Positions 47,456 through 57,943 of a DNA stretch of 64,000 nucleotides are shown in pieces. The position numbers were made by a program, and so were the translations under genes. The stretch spans positions 2,605,001 to 2,669,000 of the forward strand of contig JAUPFP010000013.1 in NCBI GenBank assembly GCA_036925085.1, in the 5' to 3' direction. Within the stretch, counting starts at the first letter, position 1. Each line of letters opens with the position of its first letter. This stretch comes from Brachycybe producta. Its lineage: Eukaryota > Arthropoda > Diplopoda > Playtdesmida > Andrognathidae. The notes under the pieces were generated by a model. The model did no database searches. It saw only the letters and a program-made list of their open reading frames with translations, and was not told the DNA's origin.

Positions 47456-50400
47456 CTACACACACATACATATACACATACATACAAACACAAGATCAAT
47501 TTGACGTATATATTTTCTAACCCTCAACCCTCGTTCTTCATAGAATAACAACTAGAAGAAGGACACTCTTCAATTCCCTTCAAATCCCACCCCTCTATGC
47601 AAAAAGAGTAATAGAATATATTGAGAACATCAAGAGTTGTTGTTACGTTCGAGTAATTGATTTGTGACTGTGTGTGTGTGGACAACACAATTTAAAAAAA
47701 AAACCTTTTGCTCCAGAGTCATTTTCTCTGTTTTCATCTTCCATTTGCCCATTCCTTTTCATTTTCTCCCCTCTTCACCCACATTTTTCCAATTTCATCC
47801 AAGTTTTGCTCTATTTCTCTCCCTCTTTATCTCTCTGCCCATCCTCATCTCTCTCTTTCTCCCTGATCTGTACCCCCTCAACTTACATCTTTTATACGCA
47901 AGACCATCACTTAGATTACAATTACTACTCCCTTAGCTAGAATTCTTGTCCCATATAAGAAAAAATAAATTACAATTTTCTTTTCAACTACTACAACCTT
48001 TACGTTATAACAAAAAACAACAACAACGAGCAAAACTTTAATCAATTTTAACCAACTGGCCAACTTTAGAATCTTTCAAATGTTTACGTTACAACTGTAA
48101 TTATATTTTCAAATCCACTTTTCCTTGGATAACACATTTTTTTCTTCTTCTTCTTTTTTTCTGTTCAATTGATTTGTGTTACTGGTGTGTTTGCAACTTA
48201 CGCGACCCGTGTTTTTTCGTATTACAATGTCAAGAGATTTGTCACTTGCCATAAAAGTGAAACAAATCTTCCTTTAAAGCGAATATCCGCGAGTGAAAAT
48301 GGAAAACAAAACTCAAGAATTTACAGCTGAAAATCTTCATATATAAATAAAGGCAATGACTGATGAGTTAGATGCTCACAGCACAACAAACATACTGCTA
48401 CAAAATCGTATATATCATTCCAATCTAGAGAACAACAATTATTATCTTGACTTCTTAGTTAAATTTTTTGTGTGTGAAGAAAGTTGTGTGTTTATGCTCA
48501 AGGGATTCTTGAATCAAATAAGATTTTTATGAGGATTTTAACTCATTCTTTTTGAAAGATGTACTTTTTAACATTTTTATAACATCTGTTCAAATTTGTT
48601 CTTACAGCCTGGCAGTAACTTTGCTGTGTGTTACCTTTAAAACTCTTGTTTCAGGTATTCCAAAGTTCGCCATAAGCTTATAGTCTTGACACTAGGAGGT
48701 TTGGTTTTAACTTTTTTCTTCAAAATATTTCACTATTTTAATTAAAGTACAAAATGAAAGCTCTCCAATATTTTGAAGCTTATATTTAATATTTATTTAA
48801 TTAATAATTTAATAATTTATTATTTATTATTAATTATTTAATAATTTTAATATTTTGAAGCTCCAAAATATTACAATAGATCCTACAATAAACTCCAATA
48901 TTTAGCGATCTTTATTTTGCAATATTTCGAGGGTTTTTACTTCGTGCAATAAAATGGCAAATAACTTTTGGAACTTTTCTAGATAATTTATTTTTTCTTG
49001 TTGTTTTCTAGTCAAGCTATAAAACGCTATTTAAGTTCATTAAAATTGATTGTTTAGCTACTGAAAAATTGTACTTTTTGAAACTGTAAAAGTTTGTTTG
49101 TATCAAGCAAAGCTAGAAAGTTGTTTGTTTCTTCTAAAGTCTAAACTAACTTTAAGTAAACTTTACAAAGCGTTACATTTGGGTAAAAGTGAAAACTCTT
49201 AAAATTAGAGAATTCTTTTCACAACCAGCTTATATTACTTTTCAGTGTTACTGTAAATCCTTTGCTAAGGCATAAAAAAAAAACATTGTTTTATGGAATT
49301 CATAATTACATGGCAATGCATCTTATCAGCTGCATTGCCTAATATGCAGGGTGGAATAATTTAAATGCAATTGACTTTTTGCTTTAAATCAGTGAGTTAA
49401 TAAAAAGAAACGTCCAGTATGAAGTCACATCAAAATGAATAGAAAAATAATTGCAAGTGTTAAGCTTATAAAAAGGAATCAGTGTGAAGCCAATACAATA
49501 ATGCACGTGTTCATTTTTTTGTTATTGCTCTAAATCGTTTTTAACGACAGTTCTTCAAACGTATGTTGGACGGTTTTTTGGTCCTATTTTTTAACATGGT
49601 ATTAAAAAAATGTACGATTTTAAACATTATTTAAAAATAGAAAGACCTTTTCAAAATTTATATAAAGCGACTACTTAACGAACAATACTTTACGTTGCAT
49701 TTTGCACTTTATTGTATATTCGTTGCACGATTGTGAGACTATTTCTTGCAATTTTACTAACACCATAATTATATTAACTCGTATGTCTCATTGTCGTCTG
49801 CTCAAAACAACAAGATAGAGGACGTGTATTTAGGCTCGGCTCTTAAACAAAAGGATGCATGACTTTTTTTGTTATTACCCCTTTATCAGACAAAATAGAC
49901 ACAATCGTAAACTTTTCGTCAATCCCAATGACGTCATAAGTTTTTTTCTTAACATTAGAAGCCTGTAATGCCAAAAGTGTAAACATTTTTTGTTGTTGTT
50001 GAAAAAAGATATCACAACGTTGGTTCATAACATGATTGTCCGAACCTTATTTTTGCTAAATTTAAGCTATAAACAGGAATATCGCTCAACTGCAAAACTG
50101 TAACTATCTTAAGTCACAAGAAGAGGAAAATACAAATAAAAAAACCAAATTGAGACAAACCTTTCGAGAATTTCTGACTCACCTGCCGTTAAGAACTTCT
50201 CCAACATCTTGAGTCTGATTTCCTTAATGATCGTGAATATCTCGTGATCCGGTTCTTGAGGATCCTCCAAAAACCAAGGAATGTGTTGAAAAATGACCGC
50301 ATGCTTGCAGTCTGAATCCTTAATGCGTAAAAGCTGTTCATCTAACCACCGATCGTGTTCTTCAGCCAACTCCTTAACCTGAAATCAAAAACAAACTGTT

Positions 50401-51561
50401 AAGTTAATATAGAAAATAATGATTATTTAGGCCAAAAGCATAAATATGTAAACTAATAACCAGTTTAATTTAAAATAAATTTGCATGAAATGCACAAATC
50501 ACATAATTTTTGAAAATGTATATAAAGTTGTATAATAATTTCGCATATTTCTTTAAAAAAATGCTTGTTATTGGTTAGAAAAATTATTACAAAGGGTTTT
50601 TAAAACGAAATTGTTTTTTTATTTTGCATATAAGTCCGGATCCACATCAAGCTAACAAAACAAGAACAAAAAACAGAAACAAAACGGAAACTCAAGCGTT
50701 TCGAAACTAAATGGCGACAATTCTATAACAATTATGCAACTTTTGTGTTTTGTTTTGTCTGCAATTTCACAAACAATTCCATGTCTCGGCCCCAAACCCA
50801 ACGTCTTTGCATTGTGTCACAAATGTGTAGTTGTTTTGTCTTGAGTACTGCTGACTGTTTCAGTTTTTGTTTTTGTTTTGTTTTCAAGACCTGCTTTTAA
50901 TGGCGTTTTTGATTTGAACTCATGTTGCACTTTTGTCAGCTTGATGTGGATCCGGTCTTACAAATAATTTCTAAAAACAATTTGTACATTTTTGAATTTT
51001 TATTTGCATAAAAGATTTGGCTTTAGTGATCAACTTTGCAAAAAAAAAAAAAAAAAGAAACTTACTCCCGCTCGATCCCAATAATATTGAGAGTTAATTG
51101 CGATGAAAAAGACTCCGGAGCAAAAGAACGAGAAGTAATCGTCACCGTATGAATTCCGATATTTTGCTACCGTCTCCGGAGTAGGATGGTTGCCGACATC
51201 GTGATTCCCGCAGATACAAACCAAAGGAATTTCAGAATCTAATTCCGCATAAACTTTCTTCAAATCGACTTCCTGCTCCTCCCTCTTCTTCTGACCTATT
51301 AAAATGAAACGAAATAATAAATTCTGTTCGATCGTGTGACGTCAGTGTACAAACCTGGAAATGCTTGCGTAAAATCACCACAAACAACGAAGAATTTTGG
51401 TTTCGGTCTCATTCTGTTGATAGCGCTCACTGCTTTACGACTGAGTTCGATCTCTTTAGTCCATCCGTAATCTTCCTTTTTTTCTAGGTATTCCTCGATC
51501 ATTCCAAATTGAGGATCCGATCCCTGAATGAAGTAAAAGGGACCCTTCCATTCCTTCTCCG
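47256..51561 (-). CDS. CPPED1: CPPED1, calcineurin-like metallophosphoesterase
   Basis: Coding exons 51561-51355, 51295-51066, 50378-50183 and 47455-47256, plus an uncertain first exon; together about 280 residues against 314 in human. Motifs in order: KGPFYFIQGSDPQFG (DxQ metal site), FFVVCGDFTQAFPG (GD), CICGNHDVGN (GNHD), WLDEQL, AVIFQHIPWFL (QHIP) and FCGHYHRNAGG (GHxH). These are the metal ligands of the calcineurin-like phosphoesterase fold in the usual order, and the KGPFYFIQG and GHYHRNAGG blocks are specific to CPPED1. In mammals the enzyme is a soluble Ser/Thr phosphatase reported to act on Akt; that role is family knowledge, not visible here. All splice junctions keep frame, and stop is TGA at 47256-47258. 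It is divergent to POLD2. One intron is only 59 bp, while the last is 2.7 kb. Confidence 0.95.
47745..47880. repeat. pyrimidine-rich low-complexity tract
   Basis: C/T-rich stretch in the last CPPED1 intron giving long Phe/Ser/Leu frames on the plus strand; no gene. Confidence 0.75.
50183..50378 (-). CDS. CPPED1: CPPED1 third conserved exon (QHIP motif)
   Basis: Acceptor TGATTTCAG, donor GTGAGT; phase 0 in, phase 1 out. Encodes VKELAEEHDRWLDEQL, AVIFQHIPWFL and a basic helix ending KFLTAG. Confidence 0.94.
50633..50958. mobile_element. foldback element inside a CPPED1 intron
   Basis: Ends AGTCCGGATCCACATCAAGC and GCTTGATGTGGATCCGGTCT pair at 19 of 20 positions and are flanked by TA. It occupies nearly half of the 687-bp intron. 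Interior AACAAAACAAGAACAAAAA-like sequence has matching complements near the right end. No coding capacity. Confidence 0.85.
51066..51295 (-). CDS. CPPED1: CPPED1 second conserved exon (GNHD motif)
   Basis: Acceptor TTTAATAG, donor GTAAGT; phase 1 in, phase 0 out. Encodes a charged helix (GQKKREEQEVDLKKVYAEL), the CICGNHDVGN metal site, then YGDDYFSFFCSGVFFIAINSQ. Confidence 0.95.
51355..51561 (-). CDS. CPPED1: CPPED1 first conserved exon (DxQ and GD motifs)
   Basis: Acceptor GTATTTTCAG, donor GTTTGT, phase 1 on both sides. Encodes EKEWKGPFYFIQGSDPQFG and FFVVCGDFTQAFPG. Because it enters in phase 1 with leftover bases CG, a separate upstream exon must supply the start codon. Confidence 0.94.
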
Positions 51562-51839
51562 CTGAAAATACAAAAAACAAATGTTAAATAACCGTTCACA
51601 TTTAAAAAGTCACGAGTACTTTAGATAATCTAAAAGGTAGTATAATTTAACCATTTCAGGCCAAATGTAGCGTTGTTTGTTTAAAAAAAACGAAAGTAGG
51701 CCATTCTCAAACTGCCAAAAAAATATTTATTTTGGAAGATATTCTTGTGAAAACCGTGTTTTTCTTTAAATTTCTTGTTAAGTGAAACAGTGAAAGTTTG
51801 TCCTAACACGTACAAAAGGCGTGTTTGTTTCTGCCCATG

Positions 51840-52035
51840 TGGTCGAACCATTCATAATCACTATGAAGGGCCGTCCATGTCGAAACTTCCGAATTTTGTC
51901 TACCTATAATTCAATTATCGATATCCACAATTCAGTTATGAATATCCACAATTTAATTACGAATATCCATAATTAAATTATGCATATCTCAATTTTGAAT
52001 ATAAATATTGGAATTAAGGATATTCATAATTGGGA
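51840..52035. repeat. AATTCAATTATGG(A)TAT minisatellite element, copy 2
   Basis: Units such as TATCCACAATTCAGTTATGA repeat every 20-22 bp. The left flank GTCGAACCATTCATAATCAC and the right portion ATAAATATTGGAATTA match the copy at 27280-27550. Confidence 0.7.
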
Positions 52036-52076
52036 GATTTTTTTTCCAGAACTACCCCACCGCATTTGGTCATGAT

Positions 52077-52285
52077 ACAGGCAGATAGAAATCGGTCAGA
52101 ACTTCAGTTGGCTCCGCCCTTGTTATGACAACCGGCAACTTCTAATTGGCTGGTTATGTAGTCTGACGTCACATGCTCCGCCCTTTTCAACGTCAGACTA
52201 CATAAACAGCCAATTAGAAGTTGCGGGTCGTCATAACAAGGGCGGAGCCAACTGAAGTAATTCTGACCGATTTCTAACTGCCTGT
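52077..52285. mobile_element. hAT-type MITE with long arms (8-bp TSD)
   Basis: The two halves are nearly complete complements: ACAGGCAGATAGAAATCGGT to the left, ACCGATTTCTAACTGCCTGT to the right, and arms of about 90 bp containing GTTGGCTCCGCCCTTGTTAT. Flanks are the identical octamer GTCATGAT (52069-52076 and 52286-52293). A broken relative (CAGGCAGTTGGGG...GCCCCGCCCTGTTATGAT) lies at about 52349-52400. Confidence 0.9.
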
Positions 52286-52535
52286 GTCATGATTCTCATG
52301 AATGATTCGAATAAAAGTGCAGAAAAAAACAAAACGCCTCAATAAAACGACAGGCAGTTGGGGGCAGCCATAAAAATTCTGTTAGCCCCGCCCTGTTATG
52401 ATCATCAGACCAATAACAAACCCATAACAAACAGAATCAAATGCGTTACAAACCTAAATAACCAATCAGAACGAACTTTTCTACTTCTATAAAACGCGGC
52501 TATGAGCACGTGCCCTGCATCGAACCACGTGGGGT

Positions 52536-52557
52536 GGTCGGGGGGGGGGGGGGGGGT
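52536..52557. repeat. poly-G run
   Basis: Long G homopolymer near the broken MITE relative; length uncertain in most sequencing chemistries. Confidence 0.8.
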
Positions 52558-53007
52558 CAGAAATTTAGCGCCAAATTCGACAAACTCGAAACATAATTGG
52601 TTATTTCTGAAGTGATTGATTGGAACAAAGATGACGTAATGTATTATCTATTTCCTTGCACTAGCAGAAAAGAACAAATTAAATGCATTTTAAAACTATA
52701 AAGATGTTTAAATACCTTCTCCAAAACATTGTAATTGATTATTTTTTGTTCCTATAAGAAATTCAGTTGCCATTCTTTAAAAATAACGGGTCAAAAATGT
52801 TTGCAAATGACCTCAGTCTCACAGAATGAGCTCAACGAAATTGACGAATGAGATCTTGATTCTTGAACAAATACATAGACCGAGATGAGGTCTACGATGG
52901 CCTATAAAGGACACACACACAACTAAATAAAATACAAACACAAAAAAGAGATATAGTTACACAATCACTTATTGAGCAAAAAAAAATCATAAATGTGGAA
53001 AACTTAC

Positions 53008-53017
53008 TAAGCCCCAT
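53008..53017 (-). CDS. CPPED1: candidate CPPED1 first coding exon
   Basis: ATGGGGCTTA followed by a strong GTAAGT donor. The phase (1) fits the next exon and would give M-G-L-T then EKEWKGPF. A TATA-like CTATAAGTATAG lies about 30 bp upstream of the putative leader. It is shorter at the N-terminus than vertebrate proteins. A phase-compatible alternative is ATG at 53823-53821 with a donor after codon 9, but it falls in a SINE relic. Confidence 0.4.
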
Positions 53018-53599
53018 GTCCTGTGTTTAGCACACACACACTATACTTATAGCATAGTAATTTTTAGAAAATTTTGTTTACTGAAATAAAAATTATTTAA
53101 ATTTTAATGTAAATCTCCATGTTAGTCCAGAAAACTAGAAGGTGGCTTTCCTGGCAGCTGATATTTTGACAATTGTTTATTCAGTGGCAGATTTACTATT
53201 TTACCACCCCTATTGGGAGTAAAGCCTGACCTGAGACTGGGGGTGGTTGGTTTCTGACAACCTTTGCAGAGCATGTCATCCCTCAAAATTTGCTGCCCTA
53301 CTCTGCTTATTGGTAATTAAATCCGCCTCTGTGTTTATTCATTAATGAATTCATCATTTTAGTGACAACAGTTAAATGTGGAATTATATTTTTTTTCGCC
53401 ATAATTAGTGATTCCGTATAACTGCAGCGGTATTTTATTTTTTAGCCAAAAGTGATGAATTTATTAACTGAGGCCATATCTTTTTCATTTTGTACTATAT
53501 TAAATTGTGTTTATGTCCTTTATGGGCCTTCGTAAAGGTTATTATAGTATTAGAAAAACCCAACCTTGAAAAAACCCATAGATTAGCAACAGATAACCC

Positions 53600-53805
53600 C
53601 ACTTAGGTGTTAAGTTGTCTAACATCGAGGTCATTTCAGGGACAAAACAGACAATTAAATCATTACAAAGGCCATTTTCAAATACAAATCAAATTAAATC
53701 AAAGCAAGACGCAACGCAAACATCCATGCCCTCGCCAGGATTCGCACCCAGAACCACCGGCACAGCAACCGGAGACCTTCGGCATTACTCTACCGAAGCG
53801 TCGGC
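53600..53805 (-). mobile_element. tRNA-derived SINE-like relic
   Basis: Read on the minus strand: GACGCTTCGGTAGAG (A-box-like), then about 55 bp later GGTGCGAATCCTGGCGAGGG (B-box-like), then an A/T-rich tail region. The spacing and B-box fit a tRNA-type RNA polymerase III promoter. The plus-strand frames of 72-90 codons over it are artefacts. Confidence 0.5.
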
Positions 53806-54109
53806 CATTGATGACGTTCATTTAGGCGCGAAATACAATTTATTTAGCCGCCGCCTTCAATCAAATTCACAAAGCGGCGACCAATAGCAGCTGTTTTTTT
53901 TTAATTGTAAATTAAAAGCAATACAAATACGATTATTATAAAATAATTACCAGAAAGTAACAGTATTTTTAATATTTATTTGTAAATCTTATTATCAGAA
54001 AGTTGTACACACAATATAAATTATATAATTAAGAAGTTTTCGTGTAAAAATAAAGCCGCTGACGAAATTGTAGATTTCGATTGGTAAACAATCAGCCGTT
54101 AAATTTGAC

Positions 54110-54200
54110 CATGATCGATAGATGGCGACACCTTACGTGTACATTTTGGCGCGTAATCTCACGTGTTTTGTTTGTTTCATTGTTGTTGCCATTGGTTGGG
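54110..54200 (+). promoter_or_regulatory. POLD2: POLD2 proximal promoter
   Basis: Within 170 bp of the POLD2 start codon lie a DRE-like ATCGATA (54114-54120), an E2F-type TTTTGGCGC (54144-54152), an E-box CACGTG (54160-54165) and an inverted CCAAT box ATTGG (54191-54195). No TATA box. The set is typical of replication genes switched on at G1/S. The transcription start itself is not visible. Confidence 0.6.
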
Positions 54201-54282
54201 GTTGTCATTTGTCTTTGACATTTGTTGAGTTTTTTTGTTGGAAATATTTCAGCGTAAATTGTTTCATTTGAGCTATTCAGAT

Positions 54283-54556
54283 ATGCTTTTTAACGTAGAT
54301 AAGGTTGGAGCTTTATTATCTTCACCTAAACGCGATGAAACGACGGCAGGTGCAAGTGGTGGCGATGACGACGACGACGATGGACCTTCCTCGTTCTTAT
54401 CGGCTTGTTTCGATCGTGTCGGCTGCGAATACAGAAACTGTTCCGATAAATTCCTTCTGAATGAAAAGAAGTTCGTTCAGCAATATTCTCAGATCTATTT
54501 CGCCCGATTGACAACAATGAGAAAGTTTCTGATTGACAGAGTTCACGAGAAATGGG
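54283..54556 (+). CDS. POLD2: POLD2 exon 1
   Basis: ATG at 54283 is the first in this leader; upstream in-frame codons are TTG. Begins [12 protein letters not shown], then a Gly-Gly-Asp6 run (54361-54381) of mostly GAC codons, then the conserved [16 protein letters not shown]. Donor after TGG-G, phase 1. Confidence 0.93.
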
Positions 54557-57500
54557 GTAAAATGTGTCTCATTACATAACTTACGTAAATAATCCTCGAA
54601 ACCATAACACGGGGAGCCACGAATTTACTGAACAAACAAGAACATAAATTTAGCCTCTCTGCAGAAATATGAGAAATTCAATGAACAACCTGTAAATCTA
54701 TTTAATACATACAACCCATGTTGTTGGCAGTTGGTAAAAACCTTTTGGCTCCAGACACTAATTGGCCCAATGTTGCAAAATTACATTTGGCCCACTTAAT
54801 GTTAACCTAAAAAAATTATAATATCAGTCATTTATAACAGGTTTAGGCGATCGTTGGGCCATCGCGAGTACAGCCAATAATGGGACCAACTATCAAACAC
54901 AATGTTGGCCGGATAATTTGGCCAACATCTTTATTATAAACGCCAATGGTTGGCATTACGTTGGTTCCGTATTATCATGCTGCTGCCTGGGAAGGTACAC
55001 GTGCTTTTGGACAACTTTCACCTTTGGAGGGGTTTCTAATCAAAATGTTTACTAAACACGTTATGTAAAGTGCACCTTTTCGGTATTATACTTACATTGT
55101 AACTGGGTGTCCTGAAATGTTTTTTCTTTCTTTCTAGGAATAGGCTAAATAGGTGTTCAGTGAATTGCCTGTTCAATAAATTCTGTAAATGTGTAGAACC
55201 TTTTTATTGTATTTTTCTGCTATTTTCCTATAAATTTCTACAATTTTTCTATAAATTTCTACAATTTTTCTATAAATTTCTACAATTTTTCTATAAATTT
55301 CTACAATTTTTCTATAAATTTCTACAATTTTTCTATAAATTTCTACAATTTTTCTATAATTTTCTACAATTTTTCTATAAATTTCTACAATTTTTCTATA
55401 AATTTCTACAATTTTTCTATAATTTTCTACAATTTTTCTATAAATTTCTACATTTTTTCTATAAATTTCTGCAATTTTCCTGTAAATTTCTGCAATTTTC
55501 CTGTAAATTTCTACAATTTTCATAGAAATTTCAGTATTTTCACAATAAATATCTGCAGTTTTCCTATAACGTTCTACGATTTCGATATATATATTTTTGC
55601 AGTTTTCAACAAATGTCTGCAATTTTATACACTTTTACACAATTTTTTTTTTTATCAATTTCTGTAATTTTTCAGGAAATTGATGCCAGTATTCAATAGT
55701 TTGCTTATGAATTTCTCGGCAACCTTTCATACAAATTTGTGCCATTTCGGTGTTTTTTATAAAACTACTTTATAAAACAGATAAACTTACACCGATTTAA
55801 CTAATTTGATTGTTATTTAAAGGTTCAAAAATTGAAATAAAGAAACTGCATCAACTGAACAACGATATGAACAACATTGTCATCATTGGTGCTCTGTTTA
55901 AACAGATGGAATTACGTCCTAGTATCTTAAAGGAAGTCAGCGAAGAGGTAATAGTTTCATCTTCCGAGTGTAATACAATTTACCTTGATGCGCTTTTTAT
56001 ATTATTTATTTATTCTTAAAAATGTTTCTTTTTAAAGGTATATCGTCTTGAAAAATTATGGTTTATTAATAAAACCTTGAAATTTTTTCCTAAGTTGCAT
56101 CCAAAAAAAAAAAAAGCTTCTCGTCGTTTTCCCTTTAAAAAAGGTAACTTTTGATTTACTATTTTTTTTACAGCACAACTTGATGCCACAACCTGTTACA
56201 AGTAGTTTTCACAGCGACGATGACAGACTAATTCTAGAAGACGAACTTCAGAGAATCACTTTAGTTGGAAATATCAATGTTCATAGTTTTGTAACAGGTA
56301 TATTGAGGTTAAGTAGTAAAGCATTTCGAAGAAAACATTTCGAGAGAGACTTGTTTCGTGTCACAGGTGTCGTCGTTGCCGTTTTCGGCCACGAAACTGG
56401 TAACAAAGAAGATGGAAAGTTCGAAGTTGAAGATGTTTGCTTCGCATATCCCAGAATACAACTTCAGTTGCCAGTTTTTGAAAAGGAGAAGTTAGTTTTA
56501 ATCGAATTAAATTTAACCAACTTAATAAGATAAACGGTTTTAATTTGTTTCTTAAAAGATACGTTGTTCTATTATCTGGACTTGGATACGGCAACAACGC
56601 TGGTTCACTATTCAAGATCCAATTGCTGGTTGATTTGCTAATCGGTTTGTTAGGAGACGAATGCGAACAGGAAGCAATGGCCAAGATATCGAGAATTATC
56701 ATCGCAGGAAACTCTCTGAGCAAAACAACTCGGGATAAAGATTTCACGAACAAAGTAAGTTAATCTCAAGAAGAGAGAAATAAGATTTAACTACGTGTTT
56801 TCTAGTCACACTTGGTTGAAAATTTGGATTTCGGAAATATCGTCGTGAAAATATTCTCATTTGGCCGTTATTTCATTCTTTTATTCTTTTATTTTCAAAT
56901 AAATTGTAAATTTCTTATAAGAAGTATTGTCGTGTTATTTCTCAATGTTATCTTTTTTTCTAGTCAATCAAATAAAATGATGCATTGTTTTCTTAGGCAA
57001 AATATCTGACTAAAAATACGAGAGCGGGAACAGTTGATGCGATTAAGAGTTTAGACGAAGTTCTATATCAAATGGCCGTACGTAAACAATCATTAAAAAC
57101 TAGATCTCGACGATTAATTTAAACGTTATCATACTATTTCAGACTAGCCTCGAAGTGGATCTGATGCCCGGAGAATACGATCCTTCGAATCATATCCTTC
57201 CGCAACAACCGTTACGTCCTTGTATGTTTCCAAAAGCATCGGTATATACGTCGATGCATGGAGTTACGAATCCATACGAAGCTCTTATCGGAAACGTAAG
57301 GTGAATACTCTCGATATGTTTACTCGTCGTGTGCCTAAAAAACAATGAAACTCATGTTTTTCTTTTATCTTCTTTAAAGATTTCTCGGCACTTCGGGTCA
57401 AAATGTGGATGATATCGCACGTTACAGTCGTTTGAATGATCGTTTAGAAATTCTTGAAAAGACTCTCGAATGGGGTCACATTATACCAACTGCTCCAGAT

Positions 57501-57943
57501 ACTCTTGGTGATTTTTATTTTCATCTCTTAATTCGAGTGTATTTTACGGTGTTTTGGTAGTAATTTCTCAAAAGTAATGAATTACTGCAATTAATTTATT
57601 AATTATTAATAAAAATGCTAATGAAACTAAGGAAAATGCAATTATTTTTCAAATGTTTTGGGGGAAAAACGAGTAATTTTTATTGATTTTCTTTTAAAAT
57701 TTAATAATTGCAATTTAGTTTTTCCGCTGATGTAATTAGTAATCATAATTACTTTGAAAAGTAATTTGTCCCAACGCTGTTATTTTGTATCTGATTTTTT
57801 TAAAAAAAAAAAACAATTTTTTTTGTTTTTTTCTTTTTAAGGCTGTTACCCGTTTTATGAAAAGGATCCTTTCATTATAACTGAATGTCCGCATATCTAT
57901 TTTGCTGGAAATCAGCCCGAATTTAAGACGAAACTTCATAAAG
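54283..57943 (+). CDS. POLD2: POLD2, DNA polymerase delta regulatory subunit 2 (last exon missing)
   Basis: Nine exons joined in frame give 437 codons; human POLD2 has 469. Exons: 54283-54556, 55823-55947, 56174-56297, 56367-56490, 56559-56754, 56997-57077, 57143-57300, 57380-57507 and 57842-57943. Diagnostic blocks in order: [45 protein letters not shown] (OB fold), [92 protein letters not shown] and [13 protein letters not shown]. These span the OB domain and the inactive calcineurin-like phosphoesterase domain of B subunits. The protein is the structural second subunit of nuclear polymerase delta, linking the catalytic subunit to POLD3. About 35 C-terminal residues (a VLLVxVPxF-type strand and tail) must lie in a further phase-1 exon, which was not found before 64000. 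Confidence 0.95.
54557..55822 (+). other. POLD2 intron 1
   Basis: 1,266 bp, the only long internal intron of the gene; its second half is a 21-bp minisatellite. Confidence 0.9.
55210..55545. repeat. 21-bp minisatellite in POLD2 intron 1
   Basis: About 15 copies of TTTTTCTATAAATTTCTACAA plus one base, near-identical in the centre and drifting toward the 3' edge (CTGCAATTTTCCTGTAAA). Because 21 is divisible by three it produces long repeated frames on both strands (FYKFLQF and its antisense); these are not genes. Confidence 0.95.
55823..55947 (+). CDS. POLD2: POLD2 exon 2
   Basis: Acceptor ATTTAAAG, donor GTAATA. Encodes [24 protein letters not shown] and SILKEVSEE; ends in phase 0. Confidence 0.93.
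56174..56297 (+). CDS. POLD2: POLD2 exon 3
   Basis: Acceptor TTTTTTACAG, donor GTATAT. Encodes [27 protein letters not shown]; phase 1 out. The conserved VTG is split with exon 4 across a 69-bp intron. Confidence 0.94.
56367..56490 (+). CDS. POLD2: POLD2 exon 4
   Basis: Acceptor GTGTCACAG, donor GTTAGT. Encodes [20 protein letters not shown] and VEDVCFAYP; phase 2 out into a 68-bp intron. Confidence 0.92.
56559..56754 (+). CDS. POLD2: POLD2 exon 5
   Basis: Acceptor CTTAAAAG, donor GTAAGT. Encodes [24 protein letters not shown] and [18 protein letters not shown], the first strand of the phosphoesterase-like domain; phase 0 out. Confidence 0.94.
56997..57077 (+). CDS. POLD2: POLD2 exon 6
   Basis: 81 bp, acceptor TTTTCTTAG, donor GTACGT, phase 0 on both sides. 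Encodes [20 protein letters not shown] and EVLYQMA. Confidence 0.94.
57143..57300 (+). CDS. POLD2: POLD2 exon 7
   Basis: Acceptor CTATTTCAG. Two donors overlap (GTAAGG at 57296 and GTGAAT at 57301); only the second restores the conserved NVRFLGTSG across the junction. Encodes [20 protein letters not shown] and [12 protein letters not shown]. Confidence 0.92.
57380..57507 (+). CDS. POLD2: POLD2 exon 8
   Basis: Acceptor CTTTAAAG, donor GTGATT. Encodes [36 protein letters not shown]; phase 1 out. Confidence 0.94.
57842..57943 (+). CDS. POLD2: POLD2 exon 9
   Basis: Acceptor CTTTTTAAG, donor GTAAGT (phase 1). Encodes [20 protein letters not shown], then [14 protein letters not shown] donor here, not a stop, shows that another exon follows. 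Confidence 0.94.

Noticed and set aside
53607-53887. 72- and 90-codon plus-strand frames near the CPPED1-POLD2 boundary
   Set aside because: They cover a tRNA-like SINE relic read on the wrong strand, and the two frames overlap each other.
55160-55622. Repeat-protein frames (FYKFLQF and its antisense)
   Set aside because: They arise from a 21-bp minisatellite in a POLD2 intron.
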